A stretch of 64,000 nucleotides of DNA, taken from positions 484,501 to 548,500 of the forward strand of contig WAEK01000002.1 in NCBI GenBank assembly GCA_011634665.1. The letters run 5' to 3'. The stretch is from Mortierella sp. BCC40632 (Eukaryota; Mortierellomycota; Mortierellomycetes; Mortierellales; Mortierellaceae). The position numbers were made by a program, and so were the translations under genes. The notes under the pieces were generated by a model that ran no database searches, was not told the origin of the DNA, and saw nothing but the letters and a program-made list of their open reading frames with translations. Positions 12,644 through 24,261 of this stretch are shown here, one piece after another. Numbering within the stretch: position 1 is the stretch's first letter; each line of letters begins with the position of its first letter.

Positions 12644-13474
12644 GGCGAGAATGGTACTTGAGGAGGAGATGAATAGAAGAGTGAAGAGAGATTTGATCTG
12701 ATCCATGATTCCTTCTTTTTTTTCTTCCGACTCACCCCTCACTGGCGGCCGACCAGCGGCCTTGAAACGTCACCGAAAATTTTTTGGCGCGGTTGCAATG
12801 TGACAAGGCCTTCAACACCTGGAGAACGCGGTCAACCAACCTTTTGACAAGAGTGTCAAGAAAAGTCGCGACCAGGAGCTAGAAAACGTCCGTAAAGGAG
12901 GTCGGTTTTGACTCTCACCACAACACTACCAAAGAAGGTGATCTGTTTAGACGCAGGATAGACAGTGAAAGACTCGTCTTCAGAGGTAATGCACCTACGA
13001 GAGAGCCTTGTCTCTTCTTGGGCCACATTGTTTCAGACAACCTCAAGCGACCCTTTAGACAAAGCCTAAAAGAGACCAAACAGTAGGGCAAAAGATGCAA
13101 AGAGAGGAACAAATGGGACACATACAGCCAGAGTTACTTCCAAGGACAATTTAATCGAAAGATTAGGAAGTGCTGATACGCTCCTTGCATTCGCCAACAG
13201 GAGTACTCTGGGCACTTGATTTTGCTTATTAGAACATTATCAGGAGATGGTCCCATGAGATTAGTCTAGTCGAAGATGAAAATGGATCTGTCGCTTAGAT
13301 CCTCTATCAGTGTATCAGTGCAACGCAATACATTAGAAGTAGTCCATGTCAATCCCTCATACGATAAATTTCATCGCATAAACAGGGACATTAAATGCTC
13401 GTTCAAACGGCAAGTTCTGATGAAGATTTCCGGTTAGGCAGCACTTGGTAATAACAAGATGAATTTGTTGTCTT
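12644..13474. other. Spacer between COX12 and the retroelement fragment
   Basis: 831 bp. The first 100-150 bp upstream of COX12 is the likely promoter. The rest has no reading frame of merit and no recognisable repeat or RNA gene. Confidence 0.5.
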
Positions 13475-14404
13475 CTACTCAAGCCCTATCTCTCTCTTCT
13501 CTTTTTTTTTTTTTTTTTTTTTATCATAGGATAAAGGGTCTAGGAAAGAGGTTTGACAGGAACTTGAGCTCCGGTGTTTGTGGTTGAAGTCCCGCCTTTT
13601 GAAGGCGTTGTCCCTGTGAAAATTGGAACGGTTACTGTCACTGTTGTTGTTTCGACGGTAGCTCGAAGAGCCATTCTGTCTGTAGCCTTGGTTACCATCA
13701 TTGTCGCAATGGAAGTTCTTGCGGCCACTGAAGCTGTTGTTCTTGGACTTGTCTTTGGACTTGAAAGCCTTTTCCAAGGATTACTGGGTCTTGAGCTCTT
13801 CCTTGAGTTGTTCGGGGCTGATGATATCTCGAGTATCAGCCTTGTAAGTGATGCCCTTGGATTGGCGGATGACTTCAAGTCGCATGTCTTGAAACTTGCC
13901 TGCTGTGCCTGCGAGATGGTCGCGCATGAGAATGGCAAAGTTCGAACAGATCTCAACCATGTCTTCAGAATCGATGGAGTCGCTTCCTTCCATGCTCCAA
14001 ATTTGGTGCAGGAAGAGGTCAATGGGCCTTGTGAGATTGACCAGTCTCTTTTGGATGGCCCGCAGGTTGGACTCGCGACTCTTTTGGAGAGAGTTGAGCT
14101 TGGCAGTAGAGGTAGTTTTAGGAGGCTCGTACTGCATCTTGGAGTTTTTTGGGTATGGTCGAAACTGTTCCCAGAAATTGTCGTCGGTGATCTCGTCTTG
14201 ATAGAAGGAATCAAGGTCGGAGGGCCAGATAGGGGGATAGCGGTCGCGTTCGTCTTCTGAGGGGTTGAAGGTGCGGACCTGAACAGGGTCTTTGATTTGG
14301 GGGTCATCATCCTGGATAGAACCTTGCTTGAGCTTAGCAAGCTCTTCGACCATTGTGGCCAACTGTTGTTGGAGGGCAGCAATAGTCTCATCTGTGTTGG
14401 ACAT
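13475..14404 (-). pseudogene. Retroelement gag-like frame with an in-frame stop
   Basis: A 207-residue frame starts at 14404 (MSNTDETIAALQQQ, a coiled-coil-like start) and stops with TAA at 13783-13781. The same frame continues without a shift for about another 100 codons of Asn/Arg/Ser-rich basic sequence (RRNNNSDSNRSNFHRD). It runs into an A-run (13522-13502 on the plus strand as T). The middle part (YPPIWPSDLDSF, RPYPKNSKMQYEPP, TRPIDLFLHQIWSM) resembles gag-like proteins that precede reverse transcriptase in elements of Mucoromycota genomes, as I recall that family; the exact class (DIRS-like or other) is uncertain. No reverse transcriptase, integrase or terminal repeat was found nearby, so this is a fragment or a one-gene copy. 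The basic tail suggests nucleic-acid binding. Readthrough of the stop cannot be excluded. Confidence 0.55.
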
Positions 14405-15037
14405 GAAGGGGAAAAATATGGATCAGGTTTTGCGTGCGGATATGTTCCTGGCGAAGCAAAAGAAGATGTAGTACTCTGTAGTGTGGAGAGCTGAATTTAT
14501 TTAGCGGTATTTTTCTGGATTTTCGAGTAAAGAAGGCTACACATGTATGGTTCTGGCCCCAAAGGATAAGGGGAGGCAAACAAAGTACTGATCTGGGGAG
14601 AAAAAGCAAGAATTCAGAGAAAAATAAATCACGATCAAAACTGTTAAAGTGACCTGAGCAACTTTAAGTCAATGTAACTCCGTTCATGATAACGGGTTCC
14701 GGCCCCAACTCTGAACACTTGTTCTACAATGGCAAAGCAACTTTCAAGCCAAATTTGATGACATTGAGATGACCCAATGGAAAATAATAGCAATGCAAAG
14801 AGCGCACAGCAAAACACTCTAGCAGAAGCGTGCAAAAGATTTTTATTTCAGGGGTCGCAAGAGTGTGTCCAATTAAGTGTGTGGACAAGTGTGCTTACAG
14901 TTACGGACAAGGGAAATTTTCATGAGAAAGTTGCATATTCATAAAGGTGAACTAATGCCAGTGCGAAAAAGCCAGTGATTAGGAGATAGTAACGGCCAGG
15001 TGGTGCAAGGGATCCAGTGTTCAACAATCAAGGACCG
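14405..15037. other. Spacer between the gag-like frame and the KPD/GEF gene
   Basis: About 630 bp without a supported gene. It would contain any promoter or leader of the gag-like element and the 3' UTR of the KPD/GEF gene. No long terminal repeat was recognised by eye. Confidence 0.45.
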
Positions 15038-17556
15038 CTAATCCGGAACATCTGACAAATCTGCAATTGAGAGATAGCCCGTCTATTATCAAGTAATCGG
15101 ATATTAGGAATGATTAGTATCGTTCTACTATGTGCTTGGTACTTGCAAAATTATTCAGGGTTGAGAAGCTCTAGAGCTAATAATCATACCGGTGCTTGAC
15201 TAGTTTGCCTGTCGCTGCCATCTTGTTCGGTGGCAGAGCCATCAGACATGCTTTTCTTCCTACGAATAGATGCCATTTAATTACTAAAGAAAATTGCGAG
15301 GCAATTCCATGATTACTTTCTGCATTCATGTGCCGGCTGCGTTTTCTTACTTTTTCTGAACACTGGTGGGCCGCTGGACGAGAGACAGTTTTGATCTATC
15401 AAGATCCCGATAACTCCAAGATCGTTTGAGAACATTGGAAGGTTCTCTCGCAATGCTTTCGATATCATTCTACTCCGAAATTAATATAAAGATATTAATA
15501 GGAATAAATCAAACATAAAACGAGCCTAAAGTGCAGCTTGATAAATACTTACCTTTGCAACAAATAGTATTGGGAAACTTGCAATCAAGGAGGCGATACC
15601 AGAAGTTGTGGATGGGATCGTGAACTGTCCAACTTCGTAGAGGACATACATCCCTCGGGTCGCGGTTTTCAATCTCATATACTTTCCTCTCTCATACACA
15701 ATTTGAAAAAGAGGCGCCATTCCAAAGCCCAAGTCCAAAAAACTCTTTCCATATCGCACATCGCGGAAAAGGTCCCAAAGATTCTTCCATTCATCGCGTA
15801 AATGGGCGGGACCCGAAAACTCGCCCCATGCAATCTCTCTTTTTCCTGTGGTGACTGTAAAATCAGGTCTGTCAGGCTTGAGTCCAGATTTCTTTTGAGT
15901 CGCAGAGTCCTTATTCGGGCTTTTGGTCAATTTAGTAGGGCAGTAACAAGACATATATCAGGGTGTTAGACAGAGTATCTCAATAAAAATGCATATCAGA
16001 TAATATTGAGTATTCTTACAAGTGACTAGTAATTGTTTTAGACTGGAAGAACGCCTGCATGACTGGTCCGATGTACTTGACGGTGAACTCATACTCGGAT
16101 ATTGAACGATCCTCGTCCTTTGGAGTGTATTCAAACCTGAAGAATAGAGATGGAAAATGGATTAGGATGATATCCTATGAAAGAGTGTATAATAATCCAT
16201 ATTGTAGCATTGAATCTTACAGTGTTTCAAGCATTATTCGAATGGGTCGGTGGTTATGGTTCATTCCAGCTAGAGTTTGCGCTATTGCATCCGGCCTGTT
16301 TTGAATGCAAAGCTATAATAAAAATGACTGTTAATATAGCATCAACATCAACAATATCATGCCAAATATATGTATATGAGAGTTTTGAGCATACCTTAAG
16401 GGCTTTCATCGGAAGGTTGTCATCGAAGTCAACAGCATCCCATTCTCCAGGTGTTATCTCACCAGCATCGATAAGTGATTGTAGTGCTTCATCTGAGAAG
16501 ACAGATGACATACGTTCGGTCCGTCTGGATGGCACAAACACCCCAATCAATGCTACAACATCCGCGATGTCGGTGATAGAAAGTTGGCGGTTTACAAGTG
16601 CTTTTACACAAAGCTGTTGGTATGTCTTGAAGCTGCAAGTTAAACAGCTCTCTTCATCTTGTGGAGGACATGTGTGGGTGATCTTCTCCATTTCAGACAG
16701 GAGAATAGTTCGCTCTTCTTCATTGATGAATGATTGTTCATTGGATGGTTGTGCAATATCGTCGGAGGAGCGACTAACAGGCTGTCGATCCATGGTTGAA
16801 GAAGACTGGGTTACGCCCAGGCCAGCAGCAGGTTCAGGCCCCTTTGGCTGAGGTGTCCAATCCTGGGGTCGGTGCTGAGGCAGCGGCCAAGGTAAACGAA
16901 CTAATAGGTCCTGGGACACCAGTGGAGGTGCTTGTGACATTGATGGAGGCGGCTTCAAGTGGAGACAGTGGGGCCATTCCTGTTACAGTGGTCGGGGCGT
17001 ATGAGCTTACCGGCTGTCCTGAGGAGATGGTGGAGGTGTCCAAACCAACTGTGGTGGTTGAAGTAGACCCAAGATAAGACGGTGGAGAAGCTTGAGAGTA
17101 GAGTGAAGCAACTGTTGATAGTGGTGATCCGGCGGGAGTGGTAGAAGTGTTCAGCCATACTGATTCCTTCTGAAGCCCTTGAATATATGAAGTAAATTGT
17201 CGGTCAGTGGCCTCAAGCTGATCCGATGAATTTTGCAGAGCGACCAGATGCCGGTTTGTCAAGATTTGGCTGTGATAGTAATCATTCAAGTCATCTTGGG
17301 TAAGAGGTAGGGCAGCAATGGCCGCTCTGCGTGCGCCACCATGCTCACTGTTCTTGATGTCCGAGATCCATCGGGCCCACTCGTCAATCAATGACAAGGA
17401 CTCCTCCCGTTTCACAGCACGGAAGCGGATATATGCCTTGGGACAAAAGCTAACAACCTTTGACTGCGATCGAAAGTAGCCTGCCCCGTTCCGACCAATG
17501 GGGATATCGTTGCTCCAGCTGGCATCCTGTGGAGGCACAGAATTTGACGCAGACAT
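15038..17556 (-). CDS. Uncharacterised KPD/GEF protein, PD-(D/E)XK-like signature
   Basis: Eight exons fit with consistent phase (minus): 17556-17011, 16874-16395, 16312-16221, 16136-16020, 15919-15553, 15469-15351, 15259-15190, 15082-15038; 1836 nt, 611 residues. The second exon could begin at other in-phase CAG acceptors down to about 16810. The N-terminal 180 residues are followed by a Ser/Thr/Pro linker, then a helical region (PQDEESCLTCSFKTYQQLC). The core reads GLKPDRPDFTV ... EIAWGEFSGP ... ILFVAK. This D-(X)n-E pattern with hydrophobic strands resembles the PD-(D/E)XK-like C-terminal domain common in Mucoromycota orphan and Crinkler-associated proteins. The usual lysine after E-x is serine here, so catalysis is doubtful. 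It lies divergently beside a Crinkler relic. No signal peptide is seen. Function is unknown; the fold call is inference. Confidence 0.68.
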
Positions 17557-17681
17557 TGCTGTTGAGTTTTCCTCCAAGTACCTGTTAGTACGGGCAGTCT
17601 TCCGCAGTTGAACAACAAAAACACACGACAGCTGCCCTAATGAATGAGCAGACACCAAGGTTCTCTCCAAGCCAATCGCAT

Positions 17682-17808
17682 GATCACGGCGGCCACAAGC
17701 AGGCTCAAAAAAGAGCGTCCTCATGCGGAAATGATCGCGAAGACTCATTACTCCACAGACCTGAGTTCCTTCCAATAGCTGTCAACTATTAGAAGCCAGG
17801 AGGCAGAG
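17682..17808. repeat. 127-bp direct repeat, copy 1
   Basis: Matches 17884-18010 over 127 bp, with a single difference seen by eye (gactcat here, gacccat in copy 2). The period is 202 bp. The copy nearer the KPD/GEF gene overlaps an upstream in-frame extension of that gene's first exon. Confidence 0.93.
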
Positions 17809-17883
17809 TGAGCTAGCAGGCGAGAACAATGAATCACAACCTCATCTCAATCGCGACTGTCATGTGCTTTCCCAATCTGACAG

Positions 17884-18010
17884 GATCACGGCGGCCACAA
17901 GCAGGCTCAAAAAAGAGCGTCCTCATGCGGAAATGATCGCGAAGACCCATTACTCCACAGACCTGAGTTCCTTCCAATAGCTGTCAACTATTAGAAGCCA
18001 GGAGGCAGAG
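17884..18010. repeat. 127-bp direct repeat, copy 2
   Basis: Second copy of the repeat at 17682-17808, separated from it by 75 bp of unique sequence. Near identity implies a recent duplication. Confidence 0.93.
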
Positions 18011-18094
18011 AGGGAGAAATGAGGCACAGAGATTTTAATGTCCGAGATAATTACCTGAAATGAGAGTGCTTTTGGGTGAGACAGACGCATTGGG

Positions 18095-18278
<184 letters not shown>

Positions 18279-18306
18279 GTGAGGACGGGCACGCGAGACA
18301 GAGAGG

Positions 18307-21300
18307 ATGACAAGAGGGAAAGACGACGAAGAGTGTGGAGTAGAGGCAATGATGACGGAAGGGAGAAGGGGAGAGTTTGCATGGCGCAAGCCACTCTGTT
18401 ACGTCGCCGAGTTTCTACCCTATTGCGTGTTGAAGGTAACAGCCAAACTCTCCAAGGTCTTTGGTGCTGAACTGCCCAAGAACACAATCCACATCATTAT
18501 CCAGCGCCCTCTTCCTCAAGGTAATGAGACGCGTCCTGTTGATTGATTCTGCCAGCATGATCTTGTTCACCCCGCTAACCTTACTTTTTCCCCTCCCTTG
18601 TTCTATTAGTGGTGCATGCACCCGTGCCTTCTCGCTCATCATTGACTCCACTTCCTAGTTACCAATCGGACGGTTCTCGTCCCAGTTCGCCGCTGTCTGG
18701 TATGACCTCGCTTATGTCCTCCCTTTTTTTTGTTTTTTTTTTTCAGTGGTTTTAACATCGCATTCTATCCTCTCCATACAACCAGGCGATCTCCACGCCG
18801 ACATCAAAGCAATCATGGACCAATTCTTTGCACCAGGGTCAGATGTGGTCAAGTTTCTCGACGCGTTTGTGAATGGCCAAGGACAGCTTCCAACCACCAC
18901 AAGAAACATTCAAGGGCTGCCTAGAGCATGGCGCCGAGGACTAGGGAAAGCACCAGCAAGCCGGCCTAGTCTTCTATTCATGGACCCCCCTGACCCTTCC
19001 AAACCCGATTCAGTGTCAGGGAATCTCACAGCCGGATCCATTCTCAAGCTCGTAGATGAGAACAATCGGTTCAACATACCCATCTTTGGCGTGTCTGGTA
19101 ATTTTTTGATGCCCTCGACAATGCACAGTCTGTAGTGACAATGTTCATGTCCATTGCCTTCCTGATCAATACTTTTCTTCAGTCGAACTTGCGTAGGCTG
19201 TGGCAAGACTCGCGCTGTGATGGAGCTTCTTTCTCAACACTGGGGACTCTACTTCAATGCTGCTGATGACGATTGGGGTTCTGCGGATATGATGACACTT
19301 CACAACACCGTCCGCCAACGCTTAAGGGATCTCCAGGACACTTCTGCTGTCGTAGACTTTGAAACCAACAACCATTTTGCACAGAATATTACACAGTTGC
19401 TATTCCTCTCTCGGCTTCTTGTCTTCAGGTACTGTCTAAGCGTCCCTGGCTGTGGTGACACGTTTACCAGTGCACGTTGGGCTCTGCTTCAAGTGTGTCC
19501 CCATGTTCTATTGGAGGACATTTTTAACTCGCTCTTTACCAAACTTCTTGAACTTCAGCACCACGGCTTACTCCCTCTCACGTTACTGATTCGTAACATG
19601 CACGTGGATGCCAAATCACGTCTTGTCAACCGTGGATGTCTACCAAGATCAAGGACAATACCCGACTGCTGATCATCAATGACGAGGCTCAGATTCTGGG
19701 TGACAGTTTCAACGACTCGTTCAAATCAGAGTCAGACTTTGTGAACCCTGCTCGGTCATTGCTTTCACCTATCCTCCATGCGTTCCGAGACATTGGCCAG
19801 CATCAGCTCACTCTAGTTACGTGCGGCACAGGACTTAGCATTGCTACGCTTTTCTGGGTTCAGAGTTCTGGCTCGGACCTGAAAGATAGTTCCACTCCAT
19901 TCGACTTCCTGGAATTTCCAGACTGGACTGACAAAGACTCGATCACAGCCTACATTTCTCGAGTGCAGACGTGTCTGGAAGACGACCAGTCCAAATTGGC
20001 TCTAGAGGACCAACTTCCACCGGAAACAGTCGACATGCTGTACGAAATGTTTGCGGGTCACTATCGTCCAGCTATTGCAGCAATTGGTATGTTAACTTGA
20101 TACCAGCATAATGGGAAGGAGCAAAGATGATCTCATGTCCAGTATGCTCAACATCCGTAACCTTAATGTATTTCTGTGTATAGAGAGGATTATTGAAAAC
20201 AATGACCCTGGTACATGGAGGAAGACCATTGAAGATGCTGAGGATAGGCTAGTATCTTGGGCAAATCGACACATCAAAGGTAACATCTGCTACGAGATCA
20301 GGCGTCTTCTCGACAAACACAACCAATACAAACATCGACTTGCAGATTCCATCGAGAGCATGCTTGGCCTCCTCATGTATCAGAGATGCATGTTTGGGAG
20401 TCACGACCTAGTCCTCAAGGAAGTAGATCCTCAGTTGGTGGAGCATGCGTTTGGTCGGATCAAAATCATCTCGGGTAAGGCTACCACCGTTTTGGACAAG
20501 CCCTTCGTTTCCAAAGCTGCGGAGAACTATTTCATAGCCACAGATCTCTATTTCAAGAAGGAAATCTGGAAACGGATGGTAAAAGCAACGGCCTCTGATC
20601 AAGGATGTGTGTTTGAGCGGTTCATGATGAATGTTTTTAGTGATATATTCAACAAACAAGCCCCATCGGATTGGCCACACGAACCCCCTATCGCTGACAT
20701 GTGTCCATCGCTTGTCGGCAAGGTGGAGATTATTGGCTGGAGGGAGCCTGGACTCGAGCTTCCCTTTTATGAATCTCTTATCCTAACACGAGTCTATTTG
20801 ATAGACGGCCATTCAATTTGGCTCATTGTGAACTCCAAGTTCAAAACACCAATGTCAGATCTCTGGCGTACGTTGGGTCACAGCCTCCAAATGGAAAACC
20901 ACTTGGCGTCGTTGACCGACTTGGAACATGTAGATTTTCCTGTGTTTTTTCACAAACAAAAAGTCGGTGATCTCATGATCCTTCCTCCCAATACCTTTCA
21001 CCAAGTTGTGAATAAGGTAATGCACTTCTATTCTACTAGTTTCCCAAGACTCAGTCAAATTCCTTTAAGTTGAGTATAACCCTTCTCAAAAATGTAGGGT
21101 CGATCATGGAGCAGACTATCTTTTGAATCGCTAAACAACACTTTACATTCAAGACTCTCACACTATCAAGAGTATGTGCTTTGATCTTTTCGTTATTCGT
21201 AACACCAATGACTATTTATTTGTCTAATCTACCTCTTTTTCCTTCTGGCCCATTCCCTTACAGGACTTTCTACAAAGAAACCTTCGATGTGAAGGTTATT

Positions 21301-21904
21301 ATCAAGTGTGCTGTAGAAGACTGTCTCTCAATTCTACGCGATAATCCCAACAAATTGATTTTTTCCAAAGACCTTGCTCTGCAACACTTTACAGGACTAC
21401 TTGATCTATTCAGAGCAATCATTCAAGAGGAGTGGATTGACACCGACACCATTAAACAGGATGCGCGCTTCAAACATTCAACAGATTTGCAAGAATTTAC
21501 TGAGCTGGTTACTTGCCTCAAAACAGGACCGTTAGCTTGCGATTTCTGTAACACAAATATCTTCAACAGGCACATCCACTGCAATGAATGTTCCAATGAG
21601 GACATTTCCTATGACATCGTTGCATGTTGTAGGCGCAAAAGGGCAAGGTAGAAAACGTCCCAGCCCTTGTTTATTTCATCTACAGGTTTGGCTCAGGCAC
21701 AGAACCACCGTCATAGGTTATCCCTATCCCACTCAACAGCCACCTTAGCAAAGTCTGCTAGACTTGCAAAAAAGTCTCTGTCGTAGTACGTTGGTGAACA
21801 GGGAAAGAGTCATGACAGCATCACAACTGGGCTTTGCTGCTGTTTCTTTAAAGGAACCATGTCACCATCGATTCCTCACAATGAATGACTCGGACCAAAG
21901 GTAA
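18307..21904 (+). pseudogene. Crinkler-type P-loop NTPase fused to a partial JmjC/zinc region, decayed
   Basis: Crinklers are modular effector-like proteins with a short header, an NTPase and a variable tail. Exon-like blocks: 18307-18520, 18610-18699, 18786-19097, 19197-20086, 20184-21016, 21098-21171, 21264-21628, 21686-21904. Recognised parts: the header end (LSKVFGAELPKNTIHII), the HAPVPSRSS linker, GLPRAWRRGLGKAP, Walker A GVSGCGKTRAV, LLFLSRLLVFRYCL, INDEAQILGD (Walker B-like), VTCGTGLS and CMFGSHDLVLKEV. After WREPGLE the sequence changes to a JmjC-like C-terminal half (VGDLMILPPNTFHQVVNKG) followed by a CxxC-x10-CxxC motif. The first part of the header is missing. The frame breaks near 19640 and again near 21770. 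One JmjC half lacks the first iron ligands, so no demethylase activity is implied. It could be a pseudogene or a recently fused gene with sequence errors. Confidence 0.75.
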
Positions 21905-22460
21905 TGGACTCTATGCTTTCTACTTCTCTTTTCATCTGGACTACATTGGGGCTATCTTTTTCAGAACACCGTGAAGGATTACATCAACTTGTTTGATCAC
22001 CAGCGGCCGTTGTGAATTGTCATAGTCTCTAACAGACTCCCAATCGCACTGGCCTCGAAATAAACGATTGCTGTATATTCGTGTTAGGGCCTCAGTAAAC
22101 CATCTAGCCTCTCCCGCCACAAGTTGTTGCACATGTACATCCACAACAGTAACACCAAAAACAAAACAAAACAGCAGCAGCTTCCACTGCTGTTGCTGCA
22201 TTTCCTTTGCCTAGCTTGCTCTATCCTATTTTGTCTTTGTAGTTGTAGTGCTGTATGTAGACTGAAGATGCAATGCACGTATTTGAAAGGATATCTGATG
22301 CACGGCATACTAATTAAAGCAAGAGAGAAGAGTGCCATCTCCAGAATTGCCAAAGTGAGGCGTCAATCATGCTTCAGAGGAAGGCTCATCATACGCTTTC
22401 AAAACTAGAGGGCGGCATGCAATGTTCAGTACCTCACAATGGCTCCTGCTCGACCTCGGA

Positions 22461-22463
<3 letters not shown>

Positions 22464-22499
<36 letters not shown>
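22464..22499. repeat. Poly-A run, 36 nt
   Basis: Uninterrupted A homopolymer in the intergenic region behind the Crinkler relic. It could be a retroposition tail, but no adjacent element was recognised. Confidence 0.9.
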
Positions 22500-22502
<3 letters not shown>

Positions 22503-23716
22503 TACTTTGAGCTGTAGAGCGTGAAGAACGCGTAAACTGCTGATGTGAGCAGTAGTTGATATTTCCGAACACGGACCATTCGAAGGATGATTTGTTCATT
22601 GACTTGTGCGGGAGGGGGGAGGAGGTCTTTGAAAATCGGTAGCAGAGCTCTTATTGCCCCAGGTCTTTACTAGGTGGGGCAGAGTGAGAATAAAATAGGG
22701 CCTTTGTGTTTCTATATCGAATCGGTGATTCTCTTAGTGGATCTCACCCTTGCTTTGAAACAGGTTTGGTGGCAATAAGTGCGTGGATTTTTCACAGTGC
22801 CCTCTCATGTAGGCAAACCTTTTTTTTTTTTTTTTTTTTCCAAAGTGTTGTCTTCTCATGACCAACCTCAACGAGCCAACCCCAATCCACTAATGGGGGA
22901 ATATTCGGGCCGCAGCGCCAAAGCCGCGCTATTTGTACTTGGAGCAAATACACCATGCGTAGGACTCATTGAAAGCATCTATCTTTGGTTCAATTGAGAA
23001 AGAGCGATGACCCTGATCCCCACAGGATCTCGGTCTATAGTTGGCTCTGAAAGCAAATGTCACAAAGCCTACTCCTCTCTCCTTGAGTTAGTATCTCTGT
23101 AACGTTACTGACTCTCTAAGCGAAGACGTCGTAACATGAGGAATGCGCCGAAAGGGGAGAGGAAAATGTGTGAGTTCGTGAAGAGAGCAAAAAGAAAATA
23201 TGTGTGCCAGCAAGAGCTTGGAGTTGTCAAATATGCAAGCAACTGTGGAGTACATGTTGTCAAGAGCCATCTCCTGTGGGAGTTGAAAGCACGGACAAAA
23301 TGTGTGTGTGGGGGGGAGGAGATACCGGAGATGCAGGTCCAATAAAAAGGCAGTAGAAAGAGCTTCGACATGATAACACTCTAGTGACTTCGGACTTACC
23401 AAGGGGGGTCCTTCGAGCTTATTATGCTCAGGGCTGTGTGCTACCCTAGTTAGTGAGAGAAGAGCAAATAGCAATCATGTCCGTTGTCCGCGGTCTCTTG
23501 CAAGGTTGTGTTCAATGGGCGGTAGGGCAGAAATTTCAGTGTGACCTGCAGCCACTGGCGTCGACTGAAGACCACCGGAGTGTCTTGTGGAGAGTCTGGA
23601 TGTGCACTGAAAAACAAGTTAGACGTGTTGGAAAAACATGCAAGCAACAATTGAAAATACAGGAGCAATTTTCCGGCGAAACTACCAAAAGGAGAGCCGA
23701 GAAACGCGAAGCATAG

Positions 23717-23752
<36 letters not shown>

Positions 23753-24009
23753 AAGGAGAGGAATAGATACAAAGCTAGGCTTAAAGCCAAGAGGAGGTGA
23801 GACAATGGCAGCCGGACTGAGCACCACGCACCGAGCACCGAGGAGCACCGAGGCGAACGCGAGCCGAGCGAGGGAAAGGGGGGGGGGAGGGCTCCTGCGG
23901 TGCGGTGCGAAGCGACGAGGGAGAGAAGAAGAGAAAGACCGTAATTGGATAGGCTAGAACGAATGGTGGATCGATCGCTCGGGAAGTAGCGGGCTCGGCT
24001 TGCGCCAGG

Positions 24010-24261
24010 GATATATAGACAACTACATCACCCAGCCCAGTCACCTTTTTTTTTTTCTTCTTCTTCCTTGCTCTCTGCTCCATCCTCATTGTGTGCATTC
24101 CTCCAGTTGGTCATCTCTATATTTTCCTCTCCTGTCCATCTCTTCATCATTTCTCATTTATTCTTTCCCCGCACGGATTGAAACTCATCCTAATCATCAG
24201 GAGCACGTCCACCAAGTCCCAGCCCTTCCTTCCCCTCTCATACCCGCACAGACACAAATAA
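24010..24261 (+). promoter_or_regulatory. Probable promoter and pyrimidine-rich leader of the alcohol oxidase gene
   Basis: A TATATA element lies at about 24011-24016. It is followed by strongly pyrimidine-rich sequence (CTTCTT, CTCTGCTCC, CTCTCCTGTCC types) up to about 24180. The start codon is at 24262 in the context AATAAATG. TATA plus a CT-rich leader is common in highly expressed fungal genes. No factor-binding site was assigned. Confidence 0.45.

Larger units (their letters stand above)
21905..24261. other. 2.3-kb spacer upstream of the alcohol oxidase gene
   Basis: No supported gene. It contains a 36-nt A-run (22464-22499), a T-run near 22819-22838, a GA tract (about 23722-23750) and a stretch of short GAGCACCGA-like repeats near 23818-23860. 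The last 250 bp look like a promoter and leader for the alcohol oxidase gene. Confidence 0.5.

Noticed and set aside
13540..14391. 283-codon minus-strand and 228-codon plus-strand frames over the gag-like gene
   Set aside because: They are shadows of the gag-like frame in other phases; only the frame beginning at 14404 has family-like motifs.
21941..22353. Two overlapping minus-strand frames with Gln and hydrophobic runs behind the Crinkler relic
   Set aside because: Short, without a domain, and dependent on a CAG/CTG-rich patch; probably chance.
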